Source of the DNA: Gammaproteobacteria bacterium
Lineage (GTDB): Bacteria; Pseudomonadota; Gammaproteobacteria; Pseudomonadales; Cellvibrionaceae
DNA length: 64,000 bases
Direction of reading: 5' to 3'
Assembly: GCA_021151625.1 (NCBI GenBank)
Contig: JAGKWY010000003.1
Span: 1-64,000 of the forward strand
Shown: positions 8,025 through 17,066 of the stretch, piece after piece
How positions within the stretch are numbered: position 1 is the stretch's first letter
Layout: each line of letters opens with the position of its first letter
Translations under genes and position numbers: made by a program
The notes under the pieces: generated by a model
The model's database searches: none
What the model was told of the DNA's origin: nothing
Seen by the model: only the letters and a program-made list of their open reading frames with translations

Positions 8025-10775
8025 TTAACGCTGCGGGTTGCCGCTAGTCATTTTTTTCTTGCGCAGAATATCGGCGAGTGTGCTGTAGAGCAATTCCGGA
8101 TTCACCGGTTTGGACAGATAGCCATTCATGCCTATGGCCAGGCAGCGCTCGCGATCGCCACGCATTGCTTGGGCCGTAACGGCGACAATCGGAATATCCT
8201 GCAGTTGATTATTGTTGCGCAATTGGCCGGCGCGAATACGGCGCGTGGCTTCCAGGCCATCCATTTCCGGCATTTCCAGATCCATCAAAATTGCATCGAA
8301 GGTCTCAGTGGTATTTTCCAATATTTGCAAGGCTTCTATGCCGTTACCGGCGATGGTGGTGTGGATATGTTTCTTTTTCAGGATACCGCGAATTACCTGT
8401 TGGTTAACAATGTTGTCTTCCACAATCAGCATGCGGGTATTGTCCAAAACATCAAGCGCGTCATTTGCCGCAATCACTTCCGGACTAATTTGTTGCAGCA
8501 GGCTTTCGCGCCCGATGGCCTGGCTGATGGCATCAAACAGGCGCGATTCACTGACCGGTTTACTTAAGAATTCATCCACCAGAATGGCGTTGGGATCGGC
8601 GCTGGAAATTTCATCGCGATGATAGGCAGAAATTAAAAACACCCGGGGTTTTTGCTTCAGGCTGTTATCTGACTTGATTAAACCGGTGAGTTGCAATCCA
8701 TTCATATTGGGCATGCGGTAATCGAGCAACACAAAATGATAAGGCTGCCCCAAATTATCTGCCTGGCGAATGCGTTCAATGGCACTGAAGGGATTATCAA
8801 TTTCATCCACTTGCAAATGAATGCTGCGTGCGGTACTGGCAATAATGGTGCGCGCAATAGTGTTGTCATCCACAATCAATACGCGAATATTATTTAAATC
8901 GCGTGGATGATTTACCAGCGCCTTTTCCCCCAGATGGCTGTGTTCAAATGCGGCGCTAAAGGTGACTTTGCAACCTTTATTTAATTGGGAATCAATCTGA
9001 AACTCGCCCTGCATTAAATGTACAAGGTGACTACAAATTCCGAGGCCGTAGGAGTTTTTTTCGGTATCGGCGTGATATTTGTTAAATACCAGGCGCTCTT
9101 TGATGTGCGTGAGTTTTTCATCGGTCATGCCCAGTCCGGTATCTTCTACCACAAATTGCAGCACTACCTGCTTTTGTTTTTGCGGCAGGCGACGCACACG
9201 CACGACTACCTGGCTGGTGTTGGAATATTGAAACGCGTTGCTGATCAAATGGCTGAGAATCTGGCTCAGGCGCGAGGCATCGCCACGCAAAAAACGTGGC
9301 ACATCGGCTTTAATGTCGTAAACAATGTCTACCGTGCGATGCAGGGCGCTGATTTCAAACAAGCGCGATATTTTTTCAAACAATTGATCGAGATCGAAAT
9401 GGGCATATTCCAAAATCACTCGTCCCGCTTCAATTTTGGAAAAATCGAGCAGTTGATTGATGATTTGCAACAGCGAATCCGCTGCAGAATTAATACTCAT
9501 CAAATAACTTTTTTGCTGCTCATCCAGCGTAGTGTCATGCAATAAATAACCAATGCCGATAATGGCATTCATGGGGGTACGAATTTCATGGCTCACGCGC
9601 GCAAGGAATTCACTTTTGGTTTTGCTCGCAAGGTCGGCTTGTGCCTTGGCATTGAGCAGCTCCTCGCGCGAGTTCATAAAATCGGTAACATCCGTGTTCA
9701 CGCCTACACAGCGGGTGGGGCGCCCCTGATGATCCGGCTCAAAGAATTTGGCTTTGGAGTGCACCCAGATCACATGGCCATCGCGATGGAGCAAACGGAA
9801 TTGCAACTGCAGTGACTCGCGTTTGTTGTCGATGGTGGTCTGGTATTCGTGCAGCATATTGTCCAGGTCATCGGGATGGACAAAATAATCGCGCAGGGTA
9901 TTTAAATTGCCGGGCAAGTCTTCGTAGTCATAACCGAGCATACGTAAATAGCTGCGGCTGAAATAAATTTTGTTGGTTGATAAATTCCAATCCCAAATAC
10001 CATCGTTGCTGGCCTCCATCGCATATTGATGGCGAGTGTCGCGGTCATTCATCAAGCGCAGGTGTTCGTGCTGTTGCATAAAGCGGAATAGCCAGTTGAG
10101 CAAACTGGCCAGTGCTTTGGTGTCTTGCGGGTGCCAGGTGTGGGGGCCATCGCGGTGCAGGCTCATCAGGCCACGCAGTTGGGTTTGCTCGGTCAATGGG
10201 ATGATCAAGCTGTTGAAAATCCCCAGTTGGCGCAAGGGTTCGGTGGCTGAGGCGAGGTCGGGGTCAGTAGCGGAAAGCACCAACGCTTGCCCGTCTTGCA
10301 ACTGGCGGAATTCGCTGGAGTCAGCCTTAACGGCAAACCTCAGCCAATCAGGCGCTTGCAGGCGACAACGGCTGACCTCAGGCAGGTCGCCGGCGCTCCA
10401 TTGGCTGAGCAAATTGAGCTGCGTGTCCTGGGCATCCCAGTTCCATAAGCCTATCTCGCGTAAGCCCAGCAGGCTGCCGACTTTGCGCAGTACTTGCTGG
10501 ATACTGTGCGGATGCTGTTGTTTCACCAGATACCTGAGGGTTTCCTGCACCCAGGTTTCATCAAATATCGCGCCCTCGGTTTTGGTGAGCGGGCCTGGTG
10601 CATCCTGGTCGCTATCTGTAGCGGTGAGGGGGATCTGGGCGCTGGCGCGCAGTTGGTTGATGGCGTGCCTGGCTTGCAGGCTTTGTTTCAGGGACGAAAG
10701 CTCCTCCTCCAGCAGCTGGATTTTTGCTGCCAGGGCCTCCTCTGTATCACCTGAATGCAAGGATTTTCTACCCAT
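8025..10775 (-). CDS. Cytoplasmic hybrid histidine kinase (GAF-PAS-HisKA-HATPase-REC-REC)
   Basis: 916 residues with no membrane helix, so a soluble sensor. Order: coiled coil (15-45), GAF-like region (about 75-235), PAS with PAC (about 245-370, with EASNDGIWDWNLSTNKIYFS), HisKA with FLARVSHEIRTPMNAI (phospho-acceptor His396), HATPase with EDTGLGMTDEKL, then two receiver domains. REC1 has LLDYRMPNMNG (Asp685); REC2 has LMDLEMPEMDG (Asp832). All key residues are intact. There is no Hpt domain, so phosphate must leave through a separate Hpt protein. The Shine-Dalgarno GGGAG abuts the ATG unusually closely, so the true start could differ slightly. cyaA follows closely. Confidence 0.9.
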   Translation of the reverse strand: MGRKSLHSGDTEEALAAKIQLLEEELSSLKQSLQARHAINQLRASAQIPLTATDSDQDAPGPLTKTEGAIFDETWVQETLRYLVKQQHPHSIQQVLRKVGSLLGLREIGLWNWDAQDTQLNLLSQWSAGDLPEVSRCRLQAPDWLRFAVKADSSEFRQLQDGQALVLSATDPDLASATEPLRQLGIFNSLIIPLTEQTQLRGLMSLHRDGPHTWHPQDTKALASLLNWLFRFMQQHEHLRLMNDRDTRHQYAMEASNDGIWDWNLSTNKIYFSRSYLRMLGYDYEDLPGNLNTLRDYFVHPDDLDNMLHEYQTTIDNKRESLQLQFRLLHRDGHVIWVHSKAKFFEPDHQGRPTRCVGVNTDVTDFMNSREELLNAKAQADLASKTKSEFLARVSHEIRTPMNAIIGIGYLLHDTTLDEQQKSYLMSINSAADSLLQIINQLLDFSKIEAGRVILEYAHFDLDQLFEKISRLFEISALHRTVDIVYDIKADVPRFLRGDASRLSQILSHLISNAFQYSNTSQVVVRVRRLPQKQKQVVLQFVVEDTGLGMTDEKLTHIKERLVFNKYHADTEKNSYGLGICSHLVHLMQGEFQIDSQLNKGCKVTFSAAFEHSHLGEKALVNHPRDLNNIRVLIVDDNTIARTIIASTARSIHLQVDEIDNPFSAIERIRQADNLGQPYHFVLLDYRMPNMNGLQLTGLIKSDNSLKQKPRVFLISAYHRDEISSADPNAILVDEFLSKPVSESRLFDAISQAIGRESLLQQISPEVIAANDALDVLDNTRMLIVEDNIVNQQVIRGILKKKHIHTTIAGNGIEALQILENTTETFDAILMDLEMPEMDGLEATRRIRAGQLRNNNQLQDIPIVAVTAQAMRGDRERCLAIGMNGYLSKPVNPELLYSTLADILRKKKMTSGNPQR

Positions 10776-10953
10776 CTCCCTTATTGTGCGCCTCGTAACT
10801 GTGTTGGCGAAAAAATAGACTGCCGAACCTTCAGCCTAGTTCATTCCGGTGCAAATACCAGCCACCAGACGAAATAATAATGAAAAATGCGCCAAATGGG
10901 GACGAGCTGTAATGGCGCGTAATCTTTCCGGGGTATTTGAGTGAGTAAGCAAT

Positions 10954-10990
10954 AAAAATGCCGCCTCCCTTAACAGGAGGCGGCATTTTT
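10954..10990. terminator. Strong bidirectional terminator downstream of argH
   Basis: A 15-bp perfect stem: AAAAATGCCGCCTCC (10954-10968) pairs with GGAGGCGGCATTTTT (10976-10990) around a 7-base loop. The A and T runs on either side make it work in both directions. It ends argH (stop at 11014). Confidence 0.95.
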
Positions 10991-11013
10991 TACTGAAGCC
11001 TTAAGCCTGATTA

Positions 11014-12420
11014 TTAGGCGTTGGTGCGGCTATTAAGACTGGCTTTAGCGCGTTCAACCGCTGCCTTAACTTGTACAGGCGCAGTCCCGCCAATATGGTT
11101 GCGCGCGGCGACTGAACCTTCCAGAGTGAGTACTTCAAACACGTTGGCTTCAATGACGCTGGAGAATTGTTGTAACTCTTCCAGGGTCATCTCGGACAGG
11201 TCTTTGTTGGTCTGTACACCATAAGCCACTGACTTGCCTACAATTTCGTGCGCATCGCGGAAGGGAACGCCTTTGCGCACCAGATAGTCCGCCAAATCAG
11301 TTGCGGTGGAGAAACCGCGCTTGGCCGCTTCGTACAGCTCTGCTTTGCGCGGCTGAATTGCGGGAACCATATCGGCGAAAGCGCGCAGACAGTCTTTGAC
11401 GGTATCAATCGCATCGAATACCGGCTCTTTATCTTCCTGGTTGTCCTTGTTATAGGCCAATGGCTGGGATTTCATCAGCGTTAAGAGTGCGATCAAATGG
11501 CCATTTACACGGCCGGTTTTACCGCGCACCAGCTCGGGCACGTCGGGGTTTTTCTTCTGCGGCATAATCGATGAGCCGGTGCAGAAGCGGTCAGGCAGAT
11601 CGATGAACTTGAATTGCGATGAAGTCCAGAGCACCAGCTCTTCGCTCATGCGCGACATGTGGGTGAGCAGGATGCTGGCGAAGGCGCAGAATTCGATGGC
11701 GAAGTCGCGGTCACTCACCGAATCGAGCGAGTTTTCAGTCGGCGCTTCAAAGCCGAGCAGTTGTGCTGTGTAAGCGCGATCGATCGGGTAGGTGGTACCG
11801 GCTAGCGCTGCAGCACCCAGTGGCAAATAGTTCATGCGCTTGCGGCAATCCAGCAAGCGGCCGTAATCGCGCTGCAGCATTTCAAACCAGGCGAGGATGT
11901 GATGGCCAAAAGTCACTGGCTGGGCGGTTTGCAAATGGGTAAAGCCGGGCATGATGGTATCGGTATTGGCGTCGGCCAATTGCAGCATGCCCTGTTGCAG
12001 GCGAGTGAGTTCTTTGGCGATTGCATCGATTTCGTCGCGCATATACAGGCGAATGTCGGTGGCGACTTGATCGTTGCGCGAACGACCGGTATGAAGTTTC
12101 TTACCGGTGATGCCAATGCGCTGGGTGAGCAGCGCCTCGATGTTCATGTGCACATCTTCCAGGCTGATCGACCAGGTAAATTTGCCAGCGACGATTTCTG
12201 CGCGAATTTCTTCCAGGCCAGCGATGATCTGATCGCGCTCAGCGTCGGTCAATACGCCCACTTTGGCGAGCATGGTCGCGTGAGCGATAGAGCCGTTGAT
12301 ATCGTGGTGATAGAGGCGGTAATCAAAACCGATAGACGCGGTAAAACGCTCGACAAAGGCATCAGTCGCTTCACTGAAGCGGCCGCCCCAGGGTTTGATC
12401 GGCTGGTCATTCTGGCTCAT
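11014..12420 (-). CDS. argH: Argininosuccinate lyase
   Basis: 468 residues, the usual family length. It splits argininosuccinate into arginine and fumarate, the last step of arginine synthesis, as a cytosolic tetramer. The fumarase-superfamily signature GSSIMPQKKNPDVPELVRGK is present, as are the conserved early region KPWGGRFSEATDAFVERFTAS and the block TGRSRNDQVATDIRLYMR. It is divergent from algZ, the same order as in Pseudomonas, and ends at a strong terminator. Confidence 0.98.
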   Translation of the reverse strand: MSQNDQPIKPWGGRFSEATDAFVERFTASIGFDYRLYHHDINGSIAHATMLAKVGVLTDAERDQIIAGLEEIRAEIVAGKFTWSISLEDVHMNIEALLTQRIGITGKKLHTGRSRNDQVATDIRLYMRDEIDAIAKELTRLQQGMLQLADANTDTIMPGFTHLQTAQPVTFGHHILAWFEMLQRDYGRLLDCRKRMNYLPLGAAALAGTTYPIDRAYTAQLLGFEAPTENSLDSVSDRDFAIEFCAFASILLTHMSRMSEELVLWTSSQFKFIDLPDRFCTGSSIMPQKKNPDVPELVRGKTGRVNGHLIALLTLMKSQPLAYNKDNQEDKEPVFDAIDTVKDCLRAFADMVPAIQPRKAELYEAAKRGFSTATDLADYLVRKGVPFRDAHEIVGKSVAYGVQTNKDLSEMTLEELQQFSSVIEANVFEVLTLEGSVAARNHIGGTAPVQVKAAVERAKASLNSRTNA

Positions 12421-12600
12421 GAGGAAGTGTCCACAAACGTAAAATAATGAAGGAGTTAGCAGGTGCAGCTAGGCTAAGATTCGCATTTTTGTGCGCAGCG
12501 AAAACTGCCGTGGCGCTACAAGGTCGCGCATTATAGCCCAAGCCATCGCTAATAAGTTGGGCCAGTGATCGGCTAACCGAGGAAAAACCACAGAGGATTT

Positions 12601-13698
12601 ATGCCAGCACCCAGGATCAAAAATACCCGCGCTGAAGCGCGTGAGCCGCTTACCCCTTTCTTGCCTGATTTATGTAACAGTCAGGCGATATTCCTCCTGG
12701 TGCTGGTGGCGGAATTGTTGGCGCTCTTGTTGACCATTAGCGCACCGTCCGGGTTACGACATTTCAATTGGGATAAACTGGCCCTGGTTTCGGTGCAGGT
12801 GCAGTGGATTGTATTGTGCAGTGCTGTTGCACTTTGCCGTATGCGCTTCTGGCTTGGACGGCAAACCCAGATTAAGGCCGGGAGTGCAAGTTATGCGGTG
12901 GTGCTCTTGATTACCTTGATGCTATCGCTATTGGGGCAATGGATAATTTATGGCGCTAGTGATTTGGTGTTGGTAGTTGAACGCCCGGTGGAGTTTGACT
13001 ATTGGTCGTTATTAGACAACCTCGCGCTCGCCGCCATCCTCTCGGGTATTTTGTTGCGCTATCTCTACCTGCAGCAGCAATTGCACAACCAGCAGCAAGC
13101 GGAAATGCAGGCGCGGATCCAGGCGTTACAATCACGTATTCGTCCGCACTTTCTATTTAATAGTATGAACTCTATTGCCAGCCTGATTAGTACCGAGCCA
13201 GAAACGGCTGAGCGGGTAGTGGAGGATTTATCGGAGCTGTTTCGTGCGAGCCTGGCTGAACCTTCACTGATTCCGCTGGAGCGTGAATTAACCCTTTGCA
13301 AACACTATCTGGAGATTGAGCAATTGCGCCTTGGGCGTCGGCTGCAGGTGGATTGGCAAATCGGCAGCTACACTGATGAAGTGAAAATCCCCAGCCTGAT
13401 GCTGCAGCCGCTAGTGGAGAATGCAATTTTCCACGGGGTGGAGCCCATGCCCAAGGGCGGAAAAATTACCATTAAAGTTTCGCAAAATGATAAGCAACTG
13501 AGTATCGTCATTAGTAACCCCTATGTATTGGTAAAACGAAATACGCAAAACAACGAACATTCCCAGCGCCATAATCGCATGGCATTGGATAATATTCGCC
13601 GCCGGTTGACGGCACATTTCGGCAGTGCCGCGCGTTTATCCAGCAGTGCGGAAAACGGTGTGTTTACCACTTATATCTTTTGCCCGTTAACAGTGTGA
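12601..13698 (+). CDS. algZ: LytS/AlgZ-type sensor histidine kinase
   Basis: 365 residues with hydrophobic membrane segments in the first 160 (about 28-48, 62-80, 98-118 and 140-156), then a His_kinase domain. The motif SRIRPHFLFNSMNSIASLI carries the phospho-acceptor His183, and the ATPase part has LQPLVENAIFHGVEPMPKGG, both typical of the LytS/YehU/AlgZ group. It would phosphorylate the LytTR regulator encoded 48 bases downstream. The argH-algZ-algR order matches Pseudomonas, where this pair controls exopolysaccharide and type IV pili; the targets here are unknown. Confidence 0.9.
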   Translation: MPAPRIKNTRAEAREPLTPFLPDLCNSQAIFLLVLVAELLALLLTISAPSGLRHFNWDKLALVSVQVQWIVLCSAVALCRMRFWLGRQTQIKAGSASYAVVLLITLMLSLLGQWIIYGASDLVLVVERPVEFDYWSLLDNLALAAILSGILLRYLYLQQQLHNQQQAEMQARIQALQSRIRPHFLFNSMNSIASLISTEPETAERVVEDLSELFRASLAEPSLIPLERELTLCKHYLEIEQLRLGRRLQVDWQIGSYTDEVKIPSLMLQPLVENAIFHGVEPMPKGGKITIKVSQNDKQLSIVISNPYVLVKRNTQNNEHSQRHNRMALDNIRRRLTAHFGSAARLSSSAENGVFTTYIFCPLTV

Positions 13699-13746
13699 GA
13701 GCTGGGCGAGCAAATAAATCGTTAGTCATCCACAGAGAAAATAAGT

Positions 13747-14487
13747 ATGGATGTGTTGATTGTTGATGATGAAGCTCTGGCGCGGCAGCGGCTGGTGCGT
13801 ATGGTGGAGAAGATTGAAGGCTTCTCTGTAGTCGCAGAAGCGGATGGTGCCGAGGAAGCCATGGTCGCTATCACTGCGCATGATCCGGATATAGTGTTGC
13901 TGGATATTCAAATGCCCGGGCGCGATGGTTTGTCGCTCGCGCGCGATATCGCCGTATTGGAGGATCCACCGGCGATAATTTTTTGCACGGCTTACGATCA
14001 GTATGCGCTGGATGCTTTTGGTACCAACGCAGTGGGCTATTTGCTTAAGCCGGTAAAATCCGAGCAATTGTTGCAAGTATTGGAAAAGGCCACCAAGCTC
14101 AACAAGATCCAGCGTGTGGCGGCGCAAAAAAATCCGGTGCCCAAAAAAGAAAGCCAGCGCACGCAAATCAGTGCCAAAACCCGGCGCGGTGTGGAGTTAA
14201 TACCGGTAGAAGATGTGCGCTACTTTCTGGCCGATCATAAATACGTAACGGTTTACCATCGCAACGGCGAACATTTACTTGATGAAACCCTGAAAGAACT
14301 GGAGGAGGAATTTGCCGGGCGCTTTGTGCGTGTACATCGCAATTCCCTGGTATCCATCAGGCATATTGAGGCGCTGGAGCGCACGGCCCAGGGGCAATAT
14401 CAAGTGCGCCTGGCGGACATTGAAACCCGCCCGGTAATCAGTCGCCGCCATGTAAGTGACCTAAAAGATTTGCTCAAAATGATTTGA
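13747..14487 (+). CDS. algR: LytTR-family response regulator, AlgR-like
   Basis: 246 residues. The receiver domain (1-120) has the acidic pair in LIVDDEALARQR, phospho-acceptor Asp53 in VLLDIQMPGRDG and the switch Lys in GYLLKPV. A linker rich in Lys and Gln (120-145) leads to a LytTR DNA-binding domain (about 147-246) with VEDVRYFLADHKYVTV and GRFVRVHRNSLVSIRHIEALE. It pairs with the upstream kinase. In Pseudomonas hemC follows algR; here a carbohydrate-binding protein gene follows instead, so gene order is rearranged at this point. Confidence 0.9.
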   Translation: MDVLIVDDEALARQRLVRMVEKIEGFSVVAEADGAEEAMVAITAHDPDIVLLDIQMPGRDGLSLARDIAVLEDPPAIIFCTAYDQYALDAFGTNAVGYLLKPVKSEQLLQVLEKATKLNKIQRVAAQKNPVPKKESQRTQISAKTRRGVELIPVEDVRYFLADHKYVTVYHRNGEHLLDETLKELEEEFAGRFVRVHRNSLVSIRHIEALERTAQGQYQVRLADIETRPVISRRHVSDLKDLLKMI

Positions 14488-14655
14488 TCGACGCTTGATA
14501 TCTACTGTGTGGCAATGATTATTTTTGTTAGTAATTGATGGGTTTTTGTGTTTTTTTATGGTTGAACATTGGTAATCATTGCTACCAAAAATGTTAACTC
14601 AAATTTTATTTAAGTTAAGCGCCATTATTTTACAAAGAGTGACCGCTGCACTTTT

Positions 14656-14736
14656 TTGAGGCGCATTACCCTCGACAATGCGACGCTTTTTTCCCATCCG
14701 GGGCAAGTGTTCAATTTATTTATCGTCGAGGGAACA
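14656..14736 (+). promoter_or_regulatory. Possible pseudoknot leader hiding the Shine-Dalgarno of the CBM2 gene
   Basis: A 6-bp hairpin CGCATT (14662-14667) / AATGCG (14677-14682) has a 9-base loop containing CCCTCGAC (14669-14676). This loop is perfectly complementary over 8 bases to GTCGAGGG (14725-14732), the Shine-Dalgarno region 4 bases before the ATG at 14737. The two pairings together make an H-type pseudoknot that would block ribosome binding. A T run at 14687-14692 could also make the hairpin a weak terminator after algR. Seen by eye only; no folding was run. Confidence 0.4.
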
Positions 14737-16938
14737 ATGAACATCTCTACTAATAAATTATTACGGCAATCGGCATTATTATTGGGTGCTGGTTTAACTC
14801 TACAGGCATCCAGCAGTTTTGCGGCGCGCTGTGAATATCTCGTTCAAAGCGATTGGAATACCGGTTTTGTGGCTGCCATTCGCATCACCAATGACACCAG
14901 CACTACCATTAATGGCTGGTCGGTCAATTGGACCTATACCGATGGCTCTACCCGCACCGGCGGGTGGAACGCCAACTTCAGTGGTAGTAATCCTTACAGT
15001 GCAACTGGCGTGGGTTGGAATAACCAGATTAATCCTGGCCAAAGTGTAGAATTTGGTGTGCAGGGCAATAAGGGTGTTGCCAACTCACCGGCAGCGCGCC
15101 CCGTTGTGAGCGGCAATGTGTGTTCATCGCCGGTGAGCAGCCCATCGACTAGCAGCCGCTCCAGTGTGCCAAGCAGCAGAAGTTCCAGTAGTTTGCCCAT
15201 CGATATTTTATCGTCGAGCAGTTACAGCAGTGCCAGAAGCTCATCAAGCAGAAGCGCAAGCAGTTTGCCGATTGATATTTTATCATCGAGCAGCTTCAGT
15301 AGTTTCCACAGTGTATCCAGCAGAAGCCTGAGCAGCTTTTCAGCAGGATCAAGCAGCAGTGTGCGCACCTCTAATTCCAGTTTCTCCAGTGCGCAAACAA
15401 CCAGTGTTTCCTCGGTGGGCTCAAGCAGTTCCAAAGGTGTTAATCATCCACCGGTAGCGCGCCTGACGTTGGCGGCAGATGGATTAACAGTGCGTGCTAG
15501 CGCCCTGGCATCTACCGATGAAGATGGCGATAAGCTGAAATACTCAATCGGCTTTGGCGACGGTGCAGCAATTAGCTATGGTGATGCCTGGCATACCTAT
15601 AAAACACCTGGCACCTACACGGTGACAGTGACCGTAAATGATGGCACCACCAGCAGTGAAAAACAGGAATCCGTCACGCTCACCGGCTCTGGTAGTAACC
15701 AGCCTCCTATTGCGGTGCTCAATGTCGTGCGCGATAACCAGCGCATCATTGCTTACGCCAATACCTCTTACGATGCGGAAAGCGGGCTCAGCTATTTATG
15801 GGATTTTGGTGAAGGGCAATTCAGTGGCTCTACCCGACAATCATTCAACGACTGCAATGCTACAACGTCTGCAGGGGTGACACTCACGGTATCGGACGGT
15901 CAGTTAGCAGATACCGTCCAGGGCTTTGCGGCCTACCCGTGTGGTGCCTTCCAGGATACTGGTGGTGTTGCAAACTTCACTTATACGATTGATGGTTTGA
16001 AGGTAAACGTGGATGCGCGTGGTTCTTACCAAGCCCGCTCATTGGAATGGAACTTCGGTGGCGCTGGCAGTGGCGGCAGTAGCAGTGTGGGCGCTGGTCG
16101 TTTGCTGGAGTCGTACACCTACGCGGCACCGGGAACTTATAACATCCAACTCACGGCTCACGGTGATTGGGGTGACGGCACTAAAACCATTCCGGTGACG
16201 GTGGGCTCTGTGGTGAGTTCATCATCGTCCAGCAGCAGTATTCGCAGTTCATCCAGCTCAAGCGCCAGCAGTGTGCCCAATCATTACGATGCACCGCGCG
16301 CAACTACTGCGCCGGTAATTGATGGCAGTGCTGATGCAGTCTGGGAGCGCGCGGCCTGGGCGCCGATTAATGTGTTCTGGCTGGGTACGCAATCCAATCC
16401 ATCGGCGCAGGATTACAGCGGCCGCTACAAAGCTCTGTGGGATGAAGACTATCTCTACCTGTTATTTGATGTGACTGATGATCGCATCTACGACGGCGTG
16501 CGCGATGCGCTCGATCGCTATTGGGAAGATGACACTGTGGAGTTGTTTATCGACGAAAATAAAAACGGCGGTCAACATGGCTACAACACCAGTGCCTGGG
16601 CCTATCACATCAGCACCTATGGCGATGTGGTGGACTACACCACATCCGGTCCAAAGTTGCTGAATGATCACATCGATTCCCGTTTGGTGAGTGCGGGCAC
16701 TAAGCACCTGTGGGAAATCCGTGTGCGTATTTATGGCGAGGATTACGCCGATTGGAAAACCAATACGCCGCTCAAGCTTTTCTCCGGAAAACTTATGGGA
16801 TTCTCTGCATGTTACATCGATAACGACGGCAGCCCACAGCGCGAAAGCATGATGGGTTCAGTGAATACCCCGGGCCACAAAAGCAATCTGGGTTATCAGG
16901 ATGCAAGCGTTTTTGGCTCGTTGCGTTTGGTTGAATAA
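14737..16938 (+). CDS. Secreted non-catalytic CBM2-PKD-CBM9 carbohydrate-binding protein
   Basis: 733 residues from the ATG at 14737, chosen because GAGGG precedes it and a signal peptide (1-29, ending SSFA) follows directly. Order: CBM2 (about 31-128; CEYLVQSDWNTGFVAAIRITN, NPYSATGVGWN), a long Ser-rich linker (about 129-235) with SLPIDILSSSS repeated twice, PKD-like repeats (about 236-500; WHTYKTPGTYTVTVTVNDG and YTYAAPGTYNIQLTAHGDW), a second Ser linker, and a C-terminal CBM9-like domain (about 515-733; YKALWDEDYLYLLFDVTDD, EDDTVELFIDENKN). No glycoside hydrolase or oxidase domain is visible. It probably binds crystalline polysaccharide and attaches or targets something. The neighbouring mannanase on the other strand shares a CBM2. 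Confidence 0.85.
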   Translation: MNISTNKLLRQSALLLGAGLTLQASSSFAARCEYLVQSDWNTGFVAAIRITNDTSTTINGWSVNWTYTDGSTRTGGWNANFSGSNPYSATGVGWNNQINPGQSVEFGVQGNKGVANSPAARPVVSGNVCSSPVSSPSTSSRSSVPSSRSSSSLPIDILSSSSYSSARSSSSRSASSLPIDILSSSSFSSFHSVSSRSLSSFSAGSSSSVRTSNSSFSSAQTTSVSSVGSSSSKGVNHPPVARLTLAADGLTVRASALASTDEDGDKLKYSIGFGDGAAISYGDAWHTYKTPGTYTVTVTVNDGTTSSEKQESVTLTGSGSNQPPIAVLNVVRDNQRIIAYANTSYDAESGLSYLWDFGEGQFSGSTRQSFNDCNATTSAGVTLTVSDGQLADTVQGFAAYPCGAFQDTGGVANFTYTIDGLKVNVDARGSYQARSLEWNFGGAGSGGSSSVGAGRLLESYTYAAPGTYNIQLTAHGDWGDGTKTIPVTVGSVVSSSSSSSSIRSSSSSSASSVPNHYDAPRATTAPVIDGSADAVWERAAWAPINVFWLGTQSNPSAQDYSGRYKALWDEDYLYLLFDVTDDRIYDGVRDALDRYWEDDTVELFIDENKNGGQHGYNTSAWAYHISTYGDVVDYTTSGPKLLNDHIDSRLVSAGTKHLWEIRVRIYGEDYADWKTNTPLKLFSGKLMGFSACYIDNDGSPQRESMMGSVNTPGHKSNLGYQDASVFGSLRLVE

Positions 16939-16965
16939 TTTCGCTGAATAGAAATACGTTTGACG

Positions 16966-17012
16966 TTAAAAAAACAAAACCCCGCAGTCACTCGCGGGGT
17001 TTTGTTTTTTTT
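16966..17012. terminator. Bidirectional terminator between convergent CAZyme genes
   Basis: AAAACAAAACCCCGC (16971-16985) pairs with GCGGGGTTTTGTTTT (from 16994) around an 8-base loop, with A and T runs outside. It serves the plus gene ending 16938 and the minus gene ending 17067. Confidence 0.95.
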
Positions 17013-17066
17013 TAGTGCGCGGATTAGTGCGCTAATTTATGCCAGCGATATTTTGCGGCAAAAAAA

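Noticed and set aside
10036..10818. 260-codon plus-strand ORF
   Set aside because: Antisense to the N-terminal part of the hybrid kinase; Cys/Arg/Ser-rich nonsense composition.
14571..14588. TGGTA-N8-TACCA as an operator before the CBM2 gene
   Set aside because: Only 5-bp arms and no second copy seen; too weak to list.
15130..15440. Repetitive AGC/TCC stretch that might look like a repeat array
   Set aside because: It encodes polyserine linkers of the CBM2 protein; no regular spacers, so not CRISPR.
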